A stretch of DNA of 64,000 nucleotides from Tolypeutes matacus (GCA_026826555.1 JAKSZT010053928.1:42522849-42586848), one strand, 5' to 3'. Shown: positions 1 through 12,488, numbered from the stretch's first letter. Program-made: numbers and translations. Notes: a model not told the origin generated them from the sequence alone.

Positions 1-253
1 TGAGTACTGTATACTTGAGTCTCAGGAAGGGGCCCATGAGATGACACTACAAGTAGGAAGAAGTCATTGAAGAGAGAGTGGCAGGGTAAGAAAAACAAAC
101 CTAATGGAATGCATAACTTTCCTGGATCCGTCTCTTAAAATTTTAATAATGAAAGCACTTTAATTGCTCTGAACATTATCCTACACAACACTTTTTGCAA
201 GTATGTGGTTTGTCTGGTTTATAAATTACCTCTAAGCAAAAAAATTTGGTACG
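1..253. other. AT-rich sequence, nothing recognised
   Basis: I see no repeat family, open frame or motif that stands out before the first LTR. Confidence 0.5.
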
Positions 254-813
254 TGTAACAGTTTGATATTATTTATGAATTCTAAAAATAGGTATTGTAT
301 TATGTTTGTAAACTAGTCTGTACCTGGGCATGATTAAATTACAATTAGGGCTTTGATTAGGCCACGTCAGCAGGACATATACTCACAGAGAAAACTACAC
401 GGCAGAGAAGAGAGTTGTAGTTTTGATGTTGCAGTTTTGAGATGGAGCCCAGGAAGTGAACACACAAGAGAAGAACACAGAGGAATAGAGACAACTCCTC
501 AAACACGGCAGAAGCCCCGGGGAGAAAGACAGAGTCATTTGCCTGATAGTCTACCGCTGGCTGTGGAAAGAGCACAACAGCTGAGCCTGGAGAGAAACAG
601 AGTCCCAGGGAAGAGAGGAACCCAAGAAGCCCGAACTCTTGGCAGATGTTGGCAGCCTTCTTGCCCCAACACATGGCAATAAACTTTGGTGAGGGAAATA
701 ACTTATGCTTTATGGCCTGGTAATTGTAAGCTTCTACCCCAAATAAATACCCTTTATAAAAGCCAACAGATTTCTGGTATTTTGTATCAGCACCCCTTTG
801 GCTAACTAAAACA
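254..813 (+). mobile_element. Solo LTR, copy 1 of a lineage-specific family
   Basis: The element starts TGTAACAGTTTGATATT and ends near GGCTAACTAAAACA, so it has TG...CA ends. Two further copies in this window (58396-59072 and from 63641) share the start, an interior rich in GAGA/CAGAG purine stretches, and, in the complete copy, the end. An AATAAA lies at 742-747, followed by CTTTATAAAAGCCAACAG and TTTCTGGTATTTTGTATCAGC. The last part resembles the 3' ends of ERVL-MaLR LTRs, so I infer a MaLR-like LTR, but I cannot name the family. No convincing 5-bp target duplication is visible. The frames across it on both strands are LTR sequence, not genes. Confidence 0.7.
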
Positions 814-3039
814 GTGTGTTTAATGACAATACAGAAAATTCACCATGTCACTTTGAACAAGTATGCAAAACACTATATGTAAATTTTTAAGTTTTCAATA
901 ATATAAGTGCATGTGATGGGAGTGCTTGGCAATGTCACTTACAAAAAGCACTGCGGATTTGAAACCACCGTCACTTGCTATCAGGCTAAATGCCTTGTTC
1001 GAATGATCAGATTGAAGGGAAAAGAAGGAGAGAAGCAAGCCAGTTCCCACTAAAGGTTCAGAAAAATGGAAGTGCCAATGCTCAATGAGAATGATTTAAA
1101 TGTGTGCAGAATTGTATTGCTTTCCATCTAACCAATCTAAAGAGATCATGCACGAGCATTATGTATAATTGTTGGCCTACCCATCTCCAACAAGTGAACA
1201 AGCCCATTTTAACTAAAAACCCACTGCGTGGTCTTCACTGCACCCTTGAGACTCACTAGTCACACATACACTCTGAATTCGTTCCTTCTGAAGGATTTGC
1301 CTATGGAAAGATTTGCTCCCTCTCCAGTTGTTTTTAAATCCATTCATTCAAAACACAGAGAGGCTATATAATTAATTTTGTGTGTTCTAGTGAACTCAGG
1401 ACCTTCAGAGAGTGAAAGAAAGTGGTCACTTAAATCTTTCCCTTGACTTGATAGTTTGGGGGGCGGGTGGATGAGCATCTAAACCAACAATCCCAGGCAG
1501 CAGAGGTTTGAATGATTTCCCAGAAAGGAAATTTCTCACCATCTCTCGATAACCTGCTACAGTATCTGAAAGCTAGTGATACACAGGAGTCATTGAAAGG
1601 TTGCCAAGTGAACAAAATTTGGTTTCTACCAAAAAAGTCCCAGCTATTGAACTTATTAATAATTATTCTTTCTCTCCTTTTTGACAAAAAACAAGTCTTC
1701 AATTCTTTTTCTTGCATATCACCAAAAAAGGTATTCTAATATCTTGATCAGTAAAATTGAAAATGTTATATTCTGCCTGTCAAAATTTAACTAGGATTTC
1801 TTCATAAATATTCCTAATATAAAGGCAGAGAAACTTCTGTTTGTAATTTTAAATTACTATTAGAAAAAACGTATCTTAAAGATGGAAGCCCTTTACGGAA
1901 AAAGACAAGTTCACAGCCTTAATTAACAGAATTCATAATGTGGCATGCCTATAACTTCATAAAGAGTCTTTTCCCAAACCTAAACAAATATTGACTTTAG
2001 AGAAACTAAAAAATCCCAGAACTGATTAGAAGCAAGAAGGTAATATACCAGGGAATAAATCAATTTTGTAATTTATTAATTAATCTCAGAAGACACTGGA
2101 TTAGATTTGCTCACAATTGAGTGACTCTCTACTGCCATCCCCAGGACATACCCAACTCTCACAGCCCACGCTTTTAAAAGATTTAAATGGGACCATGACT
2201 GGCTTCCAAACAGAACCCTTCAGAGTTGTGGGAAGTAGAAGGTTATCTAGTTTGCTGTGTTTCACAGTTTCCAGCAGGAATCCATGCAGTGTCAAAGTTT
2301 ACAAACACTTCCATGAAGAAACTACTAGAGATTCAGGTTTGGCCTAAAGAGAAGGATACTCCTAGGGATTAGAGAAAGCATTGGCAATTTGGTGGATGTG
2401 AAGGGCTAATGTGACAGTTTGGAAGCTGCAGACCTAAAATTCTTAAGCTGTTTCCTTAATAAACATTTGCTTAGTTGTGGTATAGAGTGACAAGTTTTGG
2501 AACTGGCACAGAAACTTCCTAAGGCAGAGAGAAAACCCCCAGACTAAGTGTAATGCTTAGGAGACAAAGTTCCACTAGAGATGGGACCTTTCATAAAACC
2601 TTGAATGGTTTCTCCCTTAATATTTCTCAGTTCTGAAGCTGTGTGGGGCAGGAAGCTAAAGAGCTAAACTCAAAGCCTCTGAAAGCAGAACTGAATCTCA
2701 TTTGTCTTTTGGGTTTAGGCTTTCAAACAAAAGCCTTTGGATTTGGCCACCAGGCTCCCACCTTAAAAGCCCAAGATGTCACACCCCAAAACAGGGAACA
2801 AATCAGGGTGGACCAAATCTTAATAAACTGTAATCCTGCCCCAAATCCACTTAAACCCAGATTGAACTGATTTTATCAGGAAAGAGAACCCACTCTGTTG
2901 CAGGATATTATCTGGATTGTTTAGTTATTTTATATACACTATCTGGCTTTAAAAATAAATAAAAACTATATATATGTATGTATATTACACAAATACACAT
3001 TAGTTATTAAACATGTATGTATATGTAAATATATATGTA
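814..3039. other. Intergenic, no recognised feature
   Basis: AT-rich DNA with only short frames. The stretch around 2640-2890 is somewhat less AT-rich and may be an old LTR or LINE remnant, but I cannot assign it. An AT-rich (TATATG)-like simple tract lies at about 2965-3040. Confidence 0.4.
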
Positions 3040-3482
3040 TCTGATATGCAATGAACCATGCAAATGAGACTGATAATCAAGAGGGAAAAAAAATGAAACA
3101 GACTCATGTAGACTCCAAGTATTAGAGTTAGCATACCAGACTTTAAAAATGTATGTGGTAAAAATAATTTAAGATGGACTATAATAAGTCATGTATGCAT
3201 ACTGAAATCTCTAGGGTAACCACTAAAATGCATACATCAATGCTTAACTAAAATGAGATTAGAGGAGAAAAAATTAGAATAATAAAATACTTGTTTAATC
3301 CACAAGAAGGCAGAAAAGGAGTGGTGGAGCAAGTAACAGATAAATAAACAGAATAAATAGCAAGCTGGTAGATGTCAACTCATCTATGCCAGTAATTGTA
3401 TTACACATAAATGGCTGAATGAGCAAATTAAGAGAAAAAGATCATCATGGGAGATAAAAACAAGACCTAATTCTATGCTGTT
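3040..3482 (+). mobile_element. Old L1 (L1M-like) ORF2 fragment, part 1
   Basis: The sequence follows the mammalian L1 text leading into the endonuclease-coding part of ORF2 (for example ATCCACAAGAAGGCAGAAAAG, then the 'naaTAGCAAGcTGGTAGA' and 'AAGACCTAATTCTATGCTGT' stretches). It is full of stops and indels. It breaks at about 3482, where an LTR is inserted, and resumes at about 3986 in the same orientation. The subfamily cannot be fixed by eye. Confidence 0.65.
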
Positions 3483-3985
3483 GAAGTAAGTAGAATAGTA
3501 TCCCTCTCCCTCCCTCCAAATGTCCATATTCTAATCCCCAAACCCATTGAATATGCTACATTACATGGCAAAAGGGACTTTATAGATATGATTAAGTTAA
3601 GAATTTTAAAATGAGACGTTTATGCTGGATTATCTGAGTGGGCTAAATGTAATCACAGTCTTTATCATTGAAAGAGGGAAGCAGAAAAGTCATTGTCAGT
3701 GTGATGCAGGGTAAGAAAAACTCCATCAGCCTTTACTGGCTTTAAGAGGGAAAAGGGCCATAAGCCAAGAAGTGTGAACATCCTCTAAAAGTTGAAAAGG
3801 GCAAGGAAATGGATTCTCCCCTAGGGCTTCTAGAAGGAACAGAGCACTGCCAACACATTGATTTTTAGCCCAGTGATACCCATTGGACTTCTAATCTACA
3901 GAACTATAAGAAAATCAAGTCGTATTATTTTAAGTCAACAACTTTGTGGTAGTTTGTTGTAGGACTAATGGAAACTAATATAGCT
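3483..3985 (+). mobile_element. MLT1-like ERVL-MaLR LTR
   Basis: Diagnostic stretches of this LTR type are visible in order: a TCCATATTCTAATCCCCAAA block near the 5' end, ACATGGCAAAAGGGACTTT, GATATGATTAAGTTAAG, CTGGATTATCTGAGTGGG, GGAAATGGATTCTCCCCTAG, and the 3' end TTTGTGGTAGTTTGTTGTAGGACTAATGGAAACTAATA. It splits an L1 ORF2 fragment, so it is younger than that L1. The exact MLT1 subfamily is not determined. Confidence 0.75.
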
Positions 3986-4655
3986 GTTTATTTTTAAAAT
4001 CCTAAGTATAACGATATACATAAGCTGAAAGTAAAAGGATGGTAGAAGATATGTCAAACAAACACTAACCAAAAGTAAGTAAATATGGCTATATTAATCC
4101 TAGACAAAGTAGACTCTGGCAAGAAGTTTTACTGCAAATAAGGGATAGTTCATAAATATAAAAGTGTCAGTTTAACTGGAAGATATGGCAGTTCTAACAG
4201 TTATCCTTGAAAAGATAGAAAGAAAAAACTAGATAAATGCACTCTCATAACTGGAGATTTTAACAACCTTCTCTCAAGAATGAAAGAACAACAGAAAAAA
4301 TTGGCAAGATTTTTTTTAGAATATCTGAAAAACACAATTAGCCAAACCATCCTAATAACAAGCATATAGAACAATTCCCAACAATTGCAGAAAACACATT
4401 ATTTTCAAGTGCACGTGGAACATTTCCAAAATTGATCATATGTAAGAACATAAAGAAAAACTCAACAAATCCCAAGGGATTGAATCATATAAATTATGTA
4501 CTCTGACCTCAGTAGAATTAATTTAGACACAAAATCCAGAGCGATAACTAGAAAAATCCACAAAATGTTTGAAAATTGAATACACTTCTAAATTCTAAAA
4601 TAGGAAACAAAAATGGAAATTATAATGTATTTTGGAGTGAACTAAAAATAAAATG
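3986..4655 (+). mobile_element. Old L1 ORF2 fragment, part 2
   Basis: This continues the L1 interrupted at 3482: GTAAAAGGATGGTAGAAGATAT, 'GGCTATATTAATCCTAGACAAAGTAGAC', 'GGAGATTTTAACAACC' and 'TTTTCAAGTGCACGTGGAACATTTCC' lie in the canonical order of the ORF2 endonuclease and early reverse-transcriptase region. Frames are broken throughout. It ends where a younger L1 3' end has inserted. Confidence 0.75.
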
Positions 4656-5308
4656 TTGCTCAGTTAACCACAGTCCATCTTACACTGCAGGATTCATTGT
4701 GTTATACAGTCCCCTGCGTTGTACAATGCACTCAAAGGCTCTCATATTCATCACAGAGTTCCGCTGTCATCACCTCAATTTTAGAACATTTTCATTACTT
4801 GAACTGTAACAAGTATATAATACTAATACAGGGTGTCAATAACTGGGTGGGTTGAGGGAAAAATACACCAAACGTAAGATATTGGCTATAGTTAGGAGGA
4901 ATGCTTTGACGATGCTCTTTCACAGTTTTTTTTTTTTTTTTTTTTTTTAAAATTTTTTTTTTTTTTTTTGTTTTTTCCCCCCCCCCCCTTGCTGCTTGTG
5001 CTCACTGGGTCAGCTAACCACGCCGTGCGGGCAGGCCTGCCTTCACCAGTAGGCCTCGGGAACCGAACCCGGGGCCTCCCATATGGTAAACGGGAGCCCT
5101 ACTGATTGAGCCACAGCCGCTTCCCTCTTTCACAGTTTTTAACAACTGTTTCACAACAATGCAAAGTGCTGGTGGTAGGGTAACGTATGGGAGCCCTGCA
5201 TGATGATATGCATGTTTGTTTTCTAAGTTCACAACTTTTACGATATACTTATTATTTATGGATATTCATGTATAAATGATAAACTTCAATAAAAAAGTTT
5301 AAAAAATG
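4656..5308 (+). mobile_element. Younger L1 3' end, probably 5'-inverted, interrupted by a SINE
   Basis: From about 4849 to 4930 and again from 5131 to 5308 the sequence matches the copy at 51556-51806 (shared GGGTGGGTTG, ACGATGCTCTT, TTTCACAACAATGCAA, GTATGGGAGCC, AAGTTTACAAC-like text and a final TTCAATAAAAAAGTTTAAAAAA tail). The leading part, about 4660-4815, looks like L1 3'-region sequence in the opposite orientation (AATTTTAGAACATTTTCATTA). That arrangement fits twin-priming 5' inversion; this part is inference. It interrupts old L1 ORF2 sequence and is split by a DAS-type SINE. Confidence 0.6.
4931..5124 (-). mobile_element. DAS-type tRNA-derived SINE with target-site duplication
   Basis: On the minus strand the head reads GGAAGCGGCTGTGGCTCAATCAGTAGGG..., with an A-box-like TGGCTCAATCAG and a B-box-like GGTTCGGTTCC. 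This is typical of a tRNA-derived SINE head. The A-rich tail appears on the plus strand as long T runs at 4931-4978 followed by C13. A perfect 16-bp target-site duplication (CTCTTTCACAGTTTTT) flanks it at 4915-4930 and 5125-5140, confirming retroposition into the L1 3' end. Confidence 0.9.
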
Positions 5309-6778
5309 AAAAAGTTGCATATTAAAACTTATGGAATGCAGCTAAAGCATTGCTTAGAGAGAAATTTTAGCCTTATATACATGTATTATAAAAGTATAAA
5401 GGTAGAAAATCAATTATCTAAGAAAATCAACTATCTCAAGAAAAAGAACAGAAAATTAAACCCAAAGAAAGTGTAAGAAACTCTGAATAGTATTGTATAT
5501 GTTAAAGAAATTCAATCCATAATTTAAAACATTTCCACAGAAGTTCACATATCTTTGCAGATGAATGCCTGAACATACTTAAGGAAGAAACAATACCAAA
5601 CTTAAGCATACTCCTTTACAGAATAAAGAAAGAGAAAATACTTTCCAACTTATTTTAGGAGGTTAGGATAACCCTGATACCAAAATATAAGAAGTATTTG
5701 CAAGAAAAGAAAGTATAGGCCATTATACCTCAAGAACATAGATGCAAAAATCCTAAATATATATATATTATCAAATAAAATGCAGCAATATATAAAACAA
5801 ATAATACACTATGATCAAGTGGATTTTATTCCAACAATGGAAGATTGTTTTAATAGTCAAAAATCAATGTAGCATGAATAATAAAAGAAAAAAATATTAA
5901 TTTTACCTTATCATAATTAAGTAATTCCCTCTTTAAAATACACTGTAAAGCAAAAGAAAAGACAGACCACAGATTTGGGGAAAACATTTGTGAAACATAC
6001 ATTGATAAATGACTTCTATTCAGGATCTATAAACGATCCCTATAACTCAACAATAAGAATAGAAACAATTTAGTTTTTACATGGGCAAAATATTTGACAA
6101 ATACATCACCAAAGAAGATGAACAAATAGAAACTAAGCACATGGAAAGATGTTCAACATCATTAGTCATTGTGGAAATACAAATAAAACAAAAATGAGAT
6201 TCCACTATTCATCCACAAGAATGATTAAAATAAAAATGATAGACATCACTGAGTTAGAAACTCCATACATTACTTGTGAGAATATAAAATGATACTGTTA
6301 CTTTGGTAAAAATCACAAGTTTCTTAAACATACTACCACATAAAACAGCAATTTCACTCATACATTATTTGCCTACTGGAAATAAAAATATATGTCTATA
6401 CAAAGACTTATACCCAATGTTGATAGCAGCATTATTCATAATCACCAGAAACTGGAAACAAACCACATGGTCTTCAATTGGTGAAAGAATAATCAAAATG
6501 TGCTATATCAATATAGAGGAATACTACTCAGCATAAATTAATTACTGATACTTGCAACAACATGAATGGATATTAAAAACATCATAAGAGAAAGAAGCCT
6601 TACACAAAAGACTATGTATGATTCCTTTTATATAAAATTTTTAGAACAGGCATAACTATAGAGACATGAAACAAATCAGTGATTACTTGGAGTTGGAAAT
6701 GGGAATTTATTTCAAATGATCACAGGGAAACTTGGGGGAGGAGTGAATAGAAGTGTTCTAAAACTGGATTGTACATGA
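5309..6778 (+). mobile_element. Old L1 ORF2 fragment, part 3, through its 3' end
   Basis: The L1 resumes with CTTATGGAATGCAGCTAAAGCA and runs through degenerate ORF2 text (CTGATACCAAAATATAA, TCAAGTGGATTTTATTCC, AATACTACTCAGCATAAA, AACATGAATGGATATT) to a 3'-end-like GAATAGAAGTGTTCTAAAACTG. Stops are frequent in every frame. The three parts (3040-3482, 3986-4655, 5309-6778) are collinear and form one ancient insertion. Confidence 0.8.
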
Positions 6779-7335
6779 TGGCAATAGCCATCAGGGAAAT
6801 GCAAATCAAAGCCACAAAAAGATACCACTTCACACCCATGAGGATAACTATAATAAAAAAAAAGACATAATAACAAGCGTTGGTGAGAATGTGGAGAAAC
6901 TGGAACCCTCTTACACAGAGGGTGAGAATGTAAAATGGCTCAGATGCTTTGGAAAACACTCTGGCAGTTTCCCAAGTGGTTAAACATAAAGTTACCACAT
7001 TACCCAAATTCCACTCCCACAGACCTGTACACAAATGTTCATAGTAACATTAGTCATAATGGCCAAAAGCAGACATACACAGTGTCCATCAACTGATGAA
7101 TGGATAAATAAATATAGTCTATACGGAATAATATTCAGCTATAACAAGGAAGGAAGAGCTGATATATACTGATGAACATGGATGAACCTTGAACACAGTA
7201 TGCTAAGTAAAAGAAGATCACATATTGCATGATTCCATTTACATGAAATGTCCAGAAGAGGCAAATCTATGGAGACAAAGACTAGATTTGGGTTGCCTGG
7301 GGATGGCGAGGGGCAGTGGGGAAAGAGGCTTGAGC
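6779..7335 (+). mobile_element. Second L1 ORF2 3' fragment
   Basis: Sequence from 6779 (CAATAGCCATCAGGGAAATG) repeats the same ORF2 C-terminal region already passed at 6103-6700: AGATACCACTTCACACCCA, GTGAGAATGTGGAGAAACTGG, GATGAATGGATAAATAAA, ATGGATGAACCTTGAA. It is therefore a separate, less diverged copy placed head-to-tail behind the first. It fades near 7335 in TTGCCTGGGGATGG. The longest frames here are antisense and meaningless. Confidence 0.75.
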
Positions 7336-8619
7336 CTCTTAAGACCTCCAGTGGAGGTGGGCTTTCCCTTCTGGGAGAGAACACTTTCTGTGTTCCCATT
7401 AGGCCTCCTGTTGCCTCTCTTTCTTTCCTGAGTTTTCTCTGCCTTCTATCCCCTTCTATTGAAAGGAAATTTGAATTTGGGTATATCCTATGTCTTTTGG
7501 TTATGCTGTGGCTTTATATGCTCTCCTGTTGATCTATGTATTTTTCTTTGGAAGATGTGTGGATATTTTGTATTTAGGCAGATGGGAACCTAGAAGCCCT
7601 AAGCAATATTTTCACAATATGCTAAGGACCAGAGTGGAGACAAGTGTAAAAGACAGTCCTTGAAATCACTAAGGACATATATTTTTGGGGGGAGAAAAAT
7701 ATATTTTAATACAGACAATAAAGGCAATATATAATTGAATACTATTTTACCCACAGAGATTATAAACGTCATAGAAATTTGAAATTAAAGTGGAGATCAT
7801 TGTGACTTAAATTACTGATAAAAGCTTCATAAAGAAAGCGGGATTTTCTTTTGGCTTTGAAAAACAAAGATGATTTGCTACAGAATTGAAATCTGTTTCT
7901 TTAGCAACATCTAGGTCAATAAAAGTGTGCAGCTATTTTAATATTTTGAGATATTAAATAAGGTTTATTGTTTTCCCCACATTGTATTACATTCTCTACT
8001 TCCCTCCCCCCATTCATTCATTTACCTGTGGGAAAACATAATTAATTAAGGTGGGGGGAGGTTCAAAAGAAACTAGCCCCCAAAGAAAAGAAAAGCAACC
8101 AGAATATATGACATACACACAAATACACACACATACACACACACCAAACTAAGAAAGATTCCCAGGCACTAGGAAGCAACAGAGTTGGAATTAGATAGGA
8201 ATGGGGAGCTAAGAATTTGGTAAGGTCCTGAGAACAAAACTCCATCCCTTCCCCAAGCCATGAATGATTCTGAGGTAGGTTTGGGATATAAAACTTAGAA
8301 TACCCCTGAGAAGGGCCTTATCCTCTCTTTTGAAAGTAAAGGAGCCCTTGCTAACACAATGTCACATGCTGTAAGAACTAGAAATAAAAAAGAATAACAC
8401 AGTCCTGATTTTCTAAACTATCCCTAGATAAATTTTTATAATGTCCATTTTTTCTTAACTTTACTATTGTTTAGATACAGAAGTCAAGCTTGAAAATATA
8501 ATGAGTTTTATAATATTTTATTCATCTTACCCTAAGTCTCCTGTCCTCTATAATACTCCCATTGTATCATGTGTCAAGCGTGCATTGCTGGTTTTTAAAA
8601 CATCTATCTCCTTTATTAG
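7336..8619. other. Intergenic, no recognised gene
   Basis: AT-rich, with one ACACAC-rich imperfect simple tract at about 8112-8146. Nothing else stands out. Confidence 0.4.
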
Positions 8620-8720
8620 ATTGGAAGCCTCTTGAGCGTATGGAGTATGTCTTTTAATATTTGTATCACCAGCTTAGCATGATACTTAGTGAACACAGTA
8701 CGTACTTAGTGAACTGAATG
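8620..8720 (+). mobile_element. L2 3'-end fragment
   Basis: The order 'TTGGAAGCCTCTTGAG...TATCACCAGCTTAGC...ATACTTAGTGAAC...TGAACTGAATGAACTGA' follows the L2 3' terminus, which ends in a TGAATGAA-type tail. Strongly decayed. Confidence 0.5.
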
Positions 8721-10024
8721 AACTGAACTGAAATGATTTATTCAAAATAAATCTAAGTACTGAGATCATCAGCTTTTTAGGACTGAGAAATTTGTATCTA
8801 TCTTTTTATGTTAAAATGATTACTTTTGGCTGAGAACTGAAATGTAAAAGGAAATAACCTGGAAGCCATTTCAAAAACTATAAAAACTTTAAAAATTAAT
8901 TCATAAAATTTTAATTATTCTATCTTGTAATAATACTCCTTTAAGTAGTGATTTTAAACATTTTTACACCTCCACGAACCGAATTTTGTACTGAATATGC
9001 AAATTTAGAGGTCATTTCATTTAATAAACATGTGCCTGCTAATCAACTGCATAATAATGAAGTTAATCTAAAGGCTAAATTTCAATTATGAATTATAGAC
9101 CTCATCTCTGTTTCTTGATTGCCTGAATAGCTGTATCTGGAAACTTCTAACACAAAATGAGAAGAACATCCTTTCACAGATCATCTTCATTCTACCAGGT
9201 GAGGTGAAGTGTGACGTGTCTTTAATTCTTAATTTTTATGTAACTCTCCTTATGCAAAATAATGGTTTATAACCACCTAGTTGGTAACTTGGCTAACTTA
9301 AGGCATGCACCACAGATTAAGATGCTTAAACTGAGCCACGAAACTTAAGATCCCTGAGGTTTGTAATTAAGGCACACACTTCAGCTGGAGTATTATCCTG
9401 CTTCCGTTCTGAAAAGTTAATTTGAATTAAAGAGAGAATGGATTCTGCTCTCAAGTCATAGATCTCACAGTTTATTCTAAGCATGTTTTCTCCTAAAGAA
9501 AAAAAATCAAATATGAAGGATTTTTCCTAAACTTAATAAGACACACATCATCTGACATTTATACTTCAGTTGAAAATTAAGCTGTGTGATTATAAAAGCA
9601 ACAGATTGTGTTCTTTTGCAATGTGACACTGAAATTCAAATATATATCTCAAGTAGAATATTTGGAGGAAAAACAATTAAAAAGTCCCAGCTCACTTTCT
9701 GTTCATTGTTCCAACAGACCACCATCGCTAACCTCAAAGTACAACCATGCACCAATCAGAGGAAGTACTTTCTCATTCTGGCCATCAATTGTGATTTGTA
9801 ATGCCTAGGCAGAAAGTCTCTAGAAGCTTAAGGTATCTCTCAATAGGCACTTTAACTCCATTCCAGTTTGGCAGCTTACTTCATTGAATCTGAGGTGAAA
9901 GGAAAATCTAGATGCCTTCAAGTCAACTATGCAAAACTGATCACTGACTTTCATATTCTCAGTCATTCCCCTCTAGCCTGCTTCAGCACAACTTTGTCTT
10001 ATATTTATGCATCCCATTTTTCCT
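8721..10024. other. Intergenic, no recognised feature
   Basis: AT-rich with no repeat family or coding signal that I can defend; the short frames here carry no recognisable protein. Confidence 0.4.
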
Positions 10025-10370
10025 CTGTATCAGTCAGTTTAAGCTAAGTTATGCTGCATTAACAAACAAACCAAAATCTTAATGCTTTCAATCACAGGTT
10101 CATTTTTTTGCTCGTGCTACATGTCCATCAAAAGTCAGCCACAGCTCTGAGCCACATTATTTTCCTTCTGAGACCCAGGTTGAAAGATCAGCCTCTAACT
10201 GGGACATGCCAGTCTCAGGGAAGAGGAAGAAAAGAGTATTAATGGAATCATACGGTGGCTCTCAAAGCTTCTGCTTGGAAAGAACACCCATAATTTCCTC
10301 TCATATGACATTGGCCAAAGGAAGTCCCATGGCCACAGCAGGTGGGGGCAGAGGGGCTGGAACAGAGGGA
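10025..10370 (+). repeat. Ancient interspersed repeat, family not named
   Basis: The text GTCAGTTTAAGCTAAGTTATGCTGC... TGCTACATGTCCATCAAAAG... ATTGGCCAAAGGAAGTC... is a familiar interspersed mammalian repeat, seen here decayed. I cannot place it in a family with confidence. The two opposing frames of 65 and 83 codons inside it are not genes. Confidence 0.45.
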
Positions 10371-12488
10371 CGGCCATACCCTCTAAACCCACAAACCTTT
10401 ATTTATATTTGCCAAGGAAAACTGCAGATTCTACTCCATCTGTCCAAAGGATTTTGAATCTTGTCATCCAAGAGGACAAAGAGACCAGCCAAGTAGATTC
10501 CTTCTATAAACTTAAACTCTAGGCCCTTTAATCAAAGCAGACTGCTCCTTAAAACCAGACCTTGATGCTCTTTAAGAATCACTACTATCTAATCCTTCCA
10601 AACTTGGGAAGAGTCACTGTGCCAGAGCAATGGATAATTTACTCCTGGCAAACAGAAAAGAATTCACACCTGCAAAGCTGAAAAGAGAGGGCTTATGAAA
10701 AAATTGTCAGAGCACATAAAATTCTGGTACTTAATCAAAAGCATACTATACAGATGTAAAGGAAAACTATTCTGACTCAAGACTTTTTTCTTGAAAAAAG
10801 AGGCACCCAACATCAATTTTTAAAGCTACTTGGGTTTTATTTTTGAGGTACTTTAAATTTTTTACTAAAATTAGATTATGAATTCATCATTTTCTAAACT
10901 TTAGCCCTCCCTACCTACACTCACCCTAGGCACAAACTCAAAGTTATTTTTTTTTAATCACCCTATATTTCCTTTGGAGTTTTAAGCTCATCTATTTAAA
11001 TTTCTAACAAGTCTTTGTATCTTAGCCAACAAGTTTGTCTCATCTGAAGACAAGGAAAATCTGACCAACTTCCTAACCTGAGCAGAGAAAGGCTGATGTA
11101 GCTTCCTTGTTAAACTTTACCATGCCAACTGTATATTGCCATCCTTATAACACACTTAGCCATGGCTTTCAAATCAATTACCTTTATCTACTACAATTGT
11201 TGTTAAAACTAGTAGACGCATGGTTGATGAGGAAGGAAACATTCATAAAATGCCAAAGTAACCCCATGCAAACTCTCCCTTATCCAGCCACCGATCTTAA
11301 CAGCACTAAAATCACCTGTCTTCTGAAGGAATATAGTCTGCAATAGACAACATCACCTAGGTAGTATTCAAATCCAAAGTGTTTTCATAAGGTCAACTTG
11401 ATAAACATTGTAGATAAAATGCCCAGTTTACAAAAAACAACAACGAGGTACATGCTAAACAATATCTTGAAGAAGCAATTGGACAAATCCAGAAGGTAAG
11501 ACATTTCACAGGGCATCTGGTCAGGTCTCTTCAACAAGACAGCATTATTAAAAACTGGACTGCTCTTAGTTAAAGGAAGCTTAAGGGATAGAACCAACAG
11601 ATGCAATGTATGGTCCTCTTTTGGACGCTGGTTGGTGTAACCAGCAGTGAAAGCACAGCTGGGAATATCTGAATATTCTTTGGTTTGAAATGAGATGGAA
11701 ATTTACTTATAAATTTATACATCCATATATATGTATATATGCACAAAGAGAGACATCCAAATGACTATACACCAAAGAGTTAAAAGCAGTAATCTCTGCA
11801 TATTGGGGTATGATAATTTTTTCCTTACTTTTGCTTGTCAGTGTTGTCTGATTTTCTACAATCCACATGTATTGCTTCTGTAACAGTAAAAGATTGTCTT
11901 TTAATGACTTTGCTCCAATATGGGTTATATAGGTAACACTTTAAATTATAGCCTTGAGTTGGTTTTCTGATTTTATTTGTTTCTTGTGTATCTACTTTAA
12001 TTAAACCTTTCTCTGTCTCTAAACTATGGTTTGGGGGAGAGGGGAGGTGAAGTGTAAAGGACTAGTAATTTCAGACTGGTCACTGGGCTTGGCACTAAAC
12101 CTAATCTATCGAATTTCATCTTCCATACTACCTGGGTTCTACAATCCCCCTTTGACAGGTGATGAAATAGACTCCCAGATATTACACAATGATCTTAGAA
12201 AGTGTATTAGGTATTTACTGAGACACCTTCACCCCAACTTAATTGAATTTCTTGACTGCTAACTTAAAGACTTTGTTCCTCTAATCCCACTGTCTCAAAG
12301 GAATTCCATGAGGGAATCAGAAAACATTAACCTCAAATTTTTCACTTGTAGGTTTTTTTGTTTTTTGTTTTTATTTCTTTTTTGCCTTTTGTTTTTTGTC
12401 TTTTGTTATTACCTATAGGTTTTTTAATTGACCTTTCATGTATGTTTGAAACAGAGAGGAAAAGTTTAAAACAAAGCAAAAGAGTTAC
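10371..12488. other. Intergenic, low-complexity T-rich tract only
   Basis: Nothing recognised except a T/G-rich low-complexity stretch at about 12348-12425 (TTTTTTGTTTTTTG repeats). Confidence 0.4.

Noticed and set aside
353..682. Opposing 109- and 105-codon frames
   Set aside because: Both fall inside solo LTR copy 1.
249..818. 5-bp target duplication for LTR copy 1
   Set aside because: Flanks GTACG and GTGTG agree at only three positions; the same is true for copy 2 (ATTAA and GTTAG).
4931..5124. A functional tRNA gene on the minus strand
   Set aside because: A- and B-box-like sequences are present, but they form the head of a retroposed SINE with an A-rich tail and target duplications.
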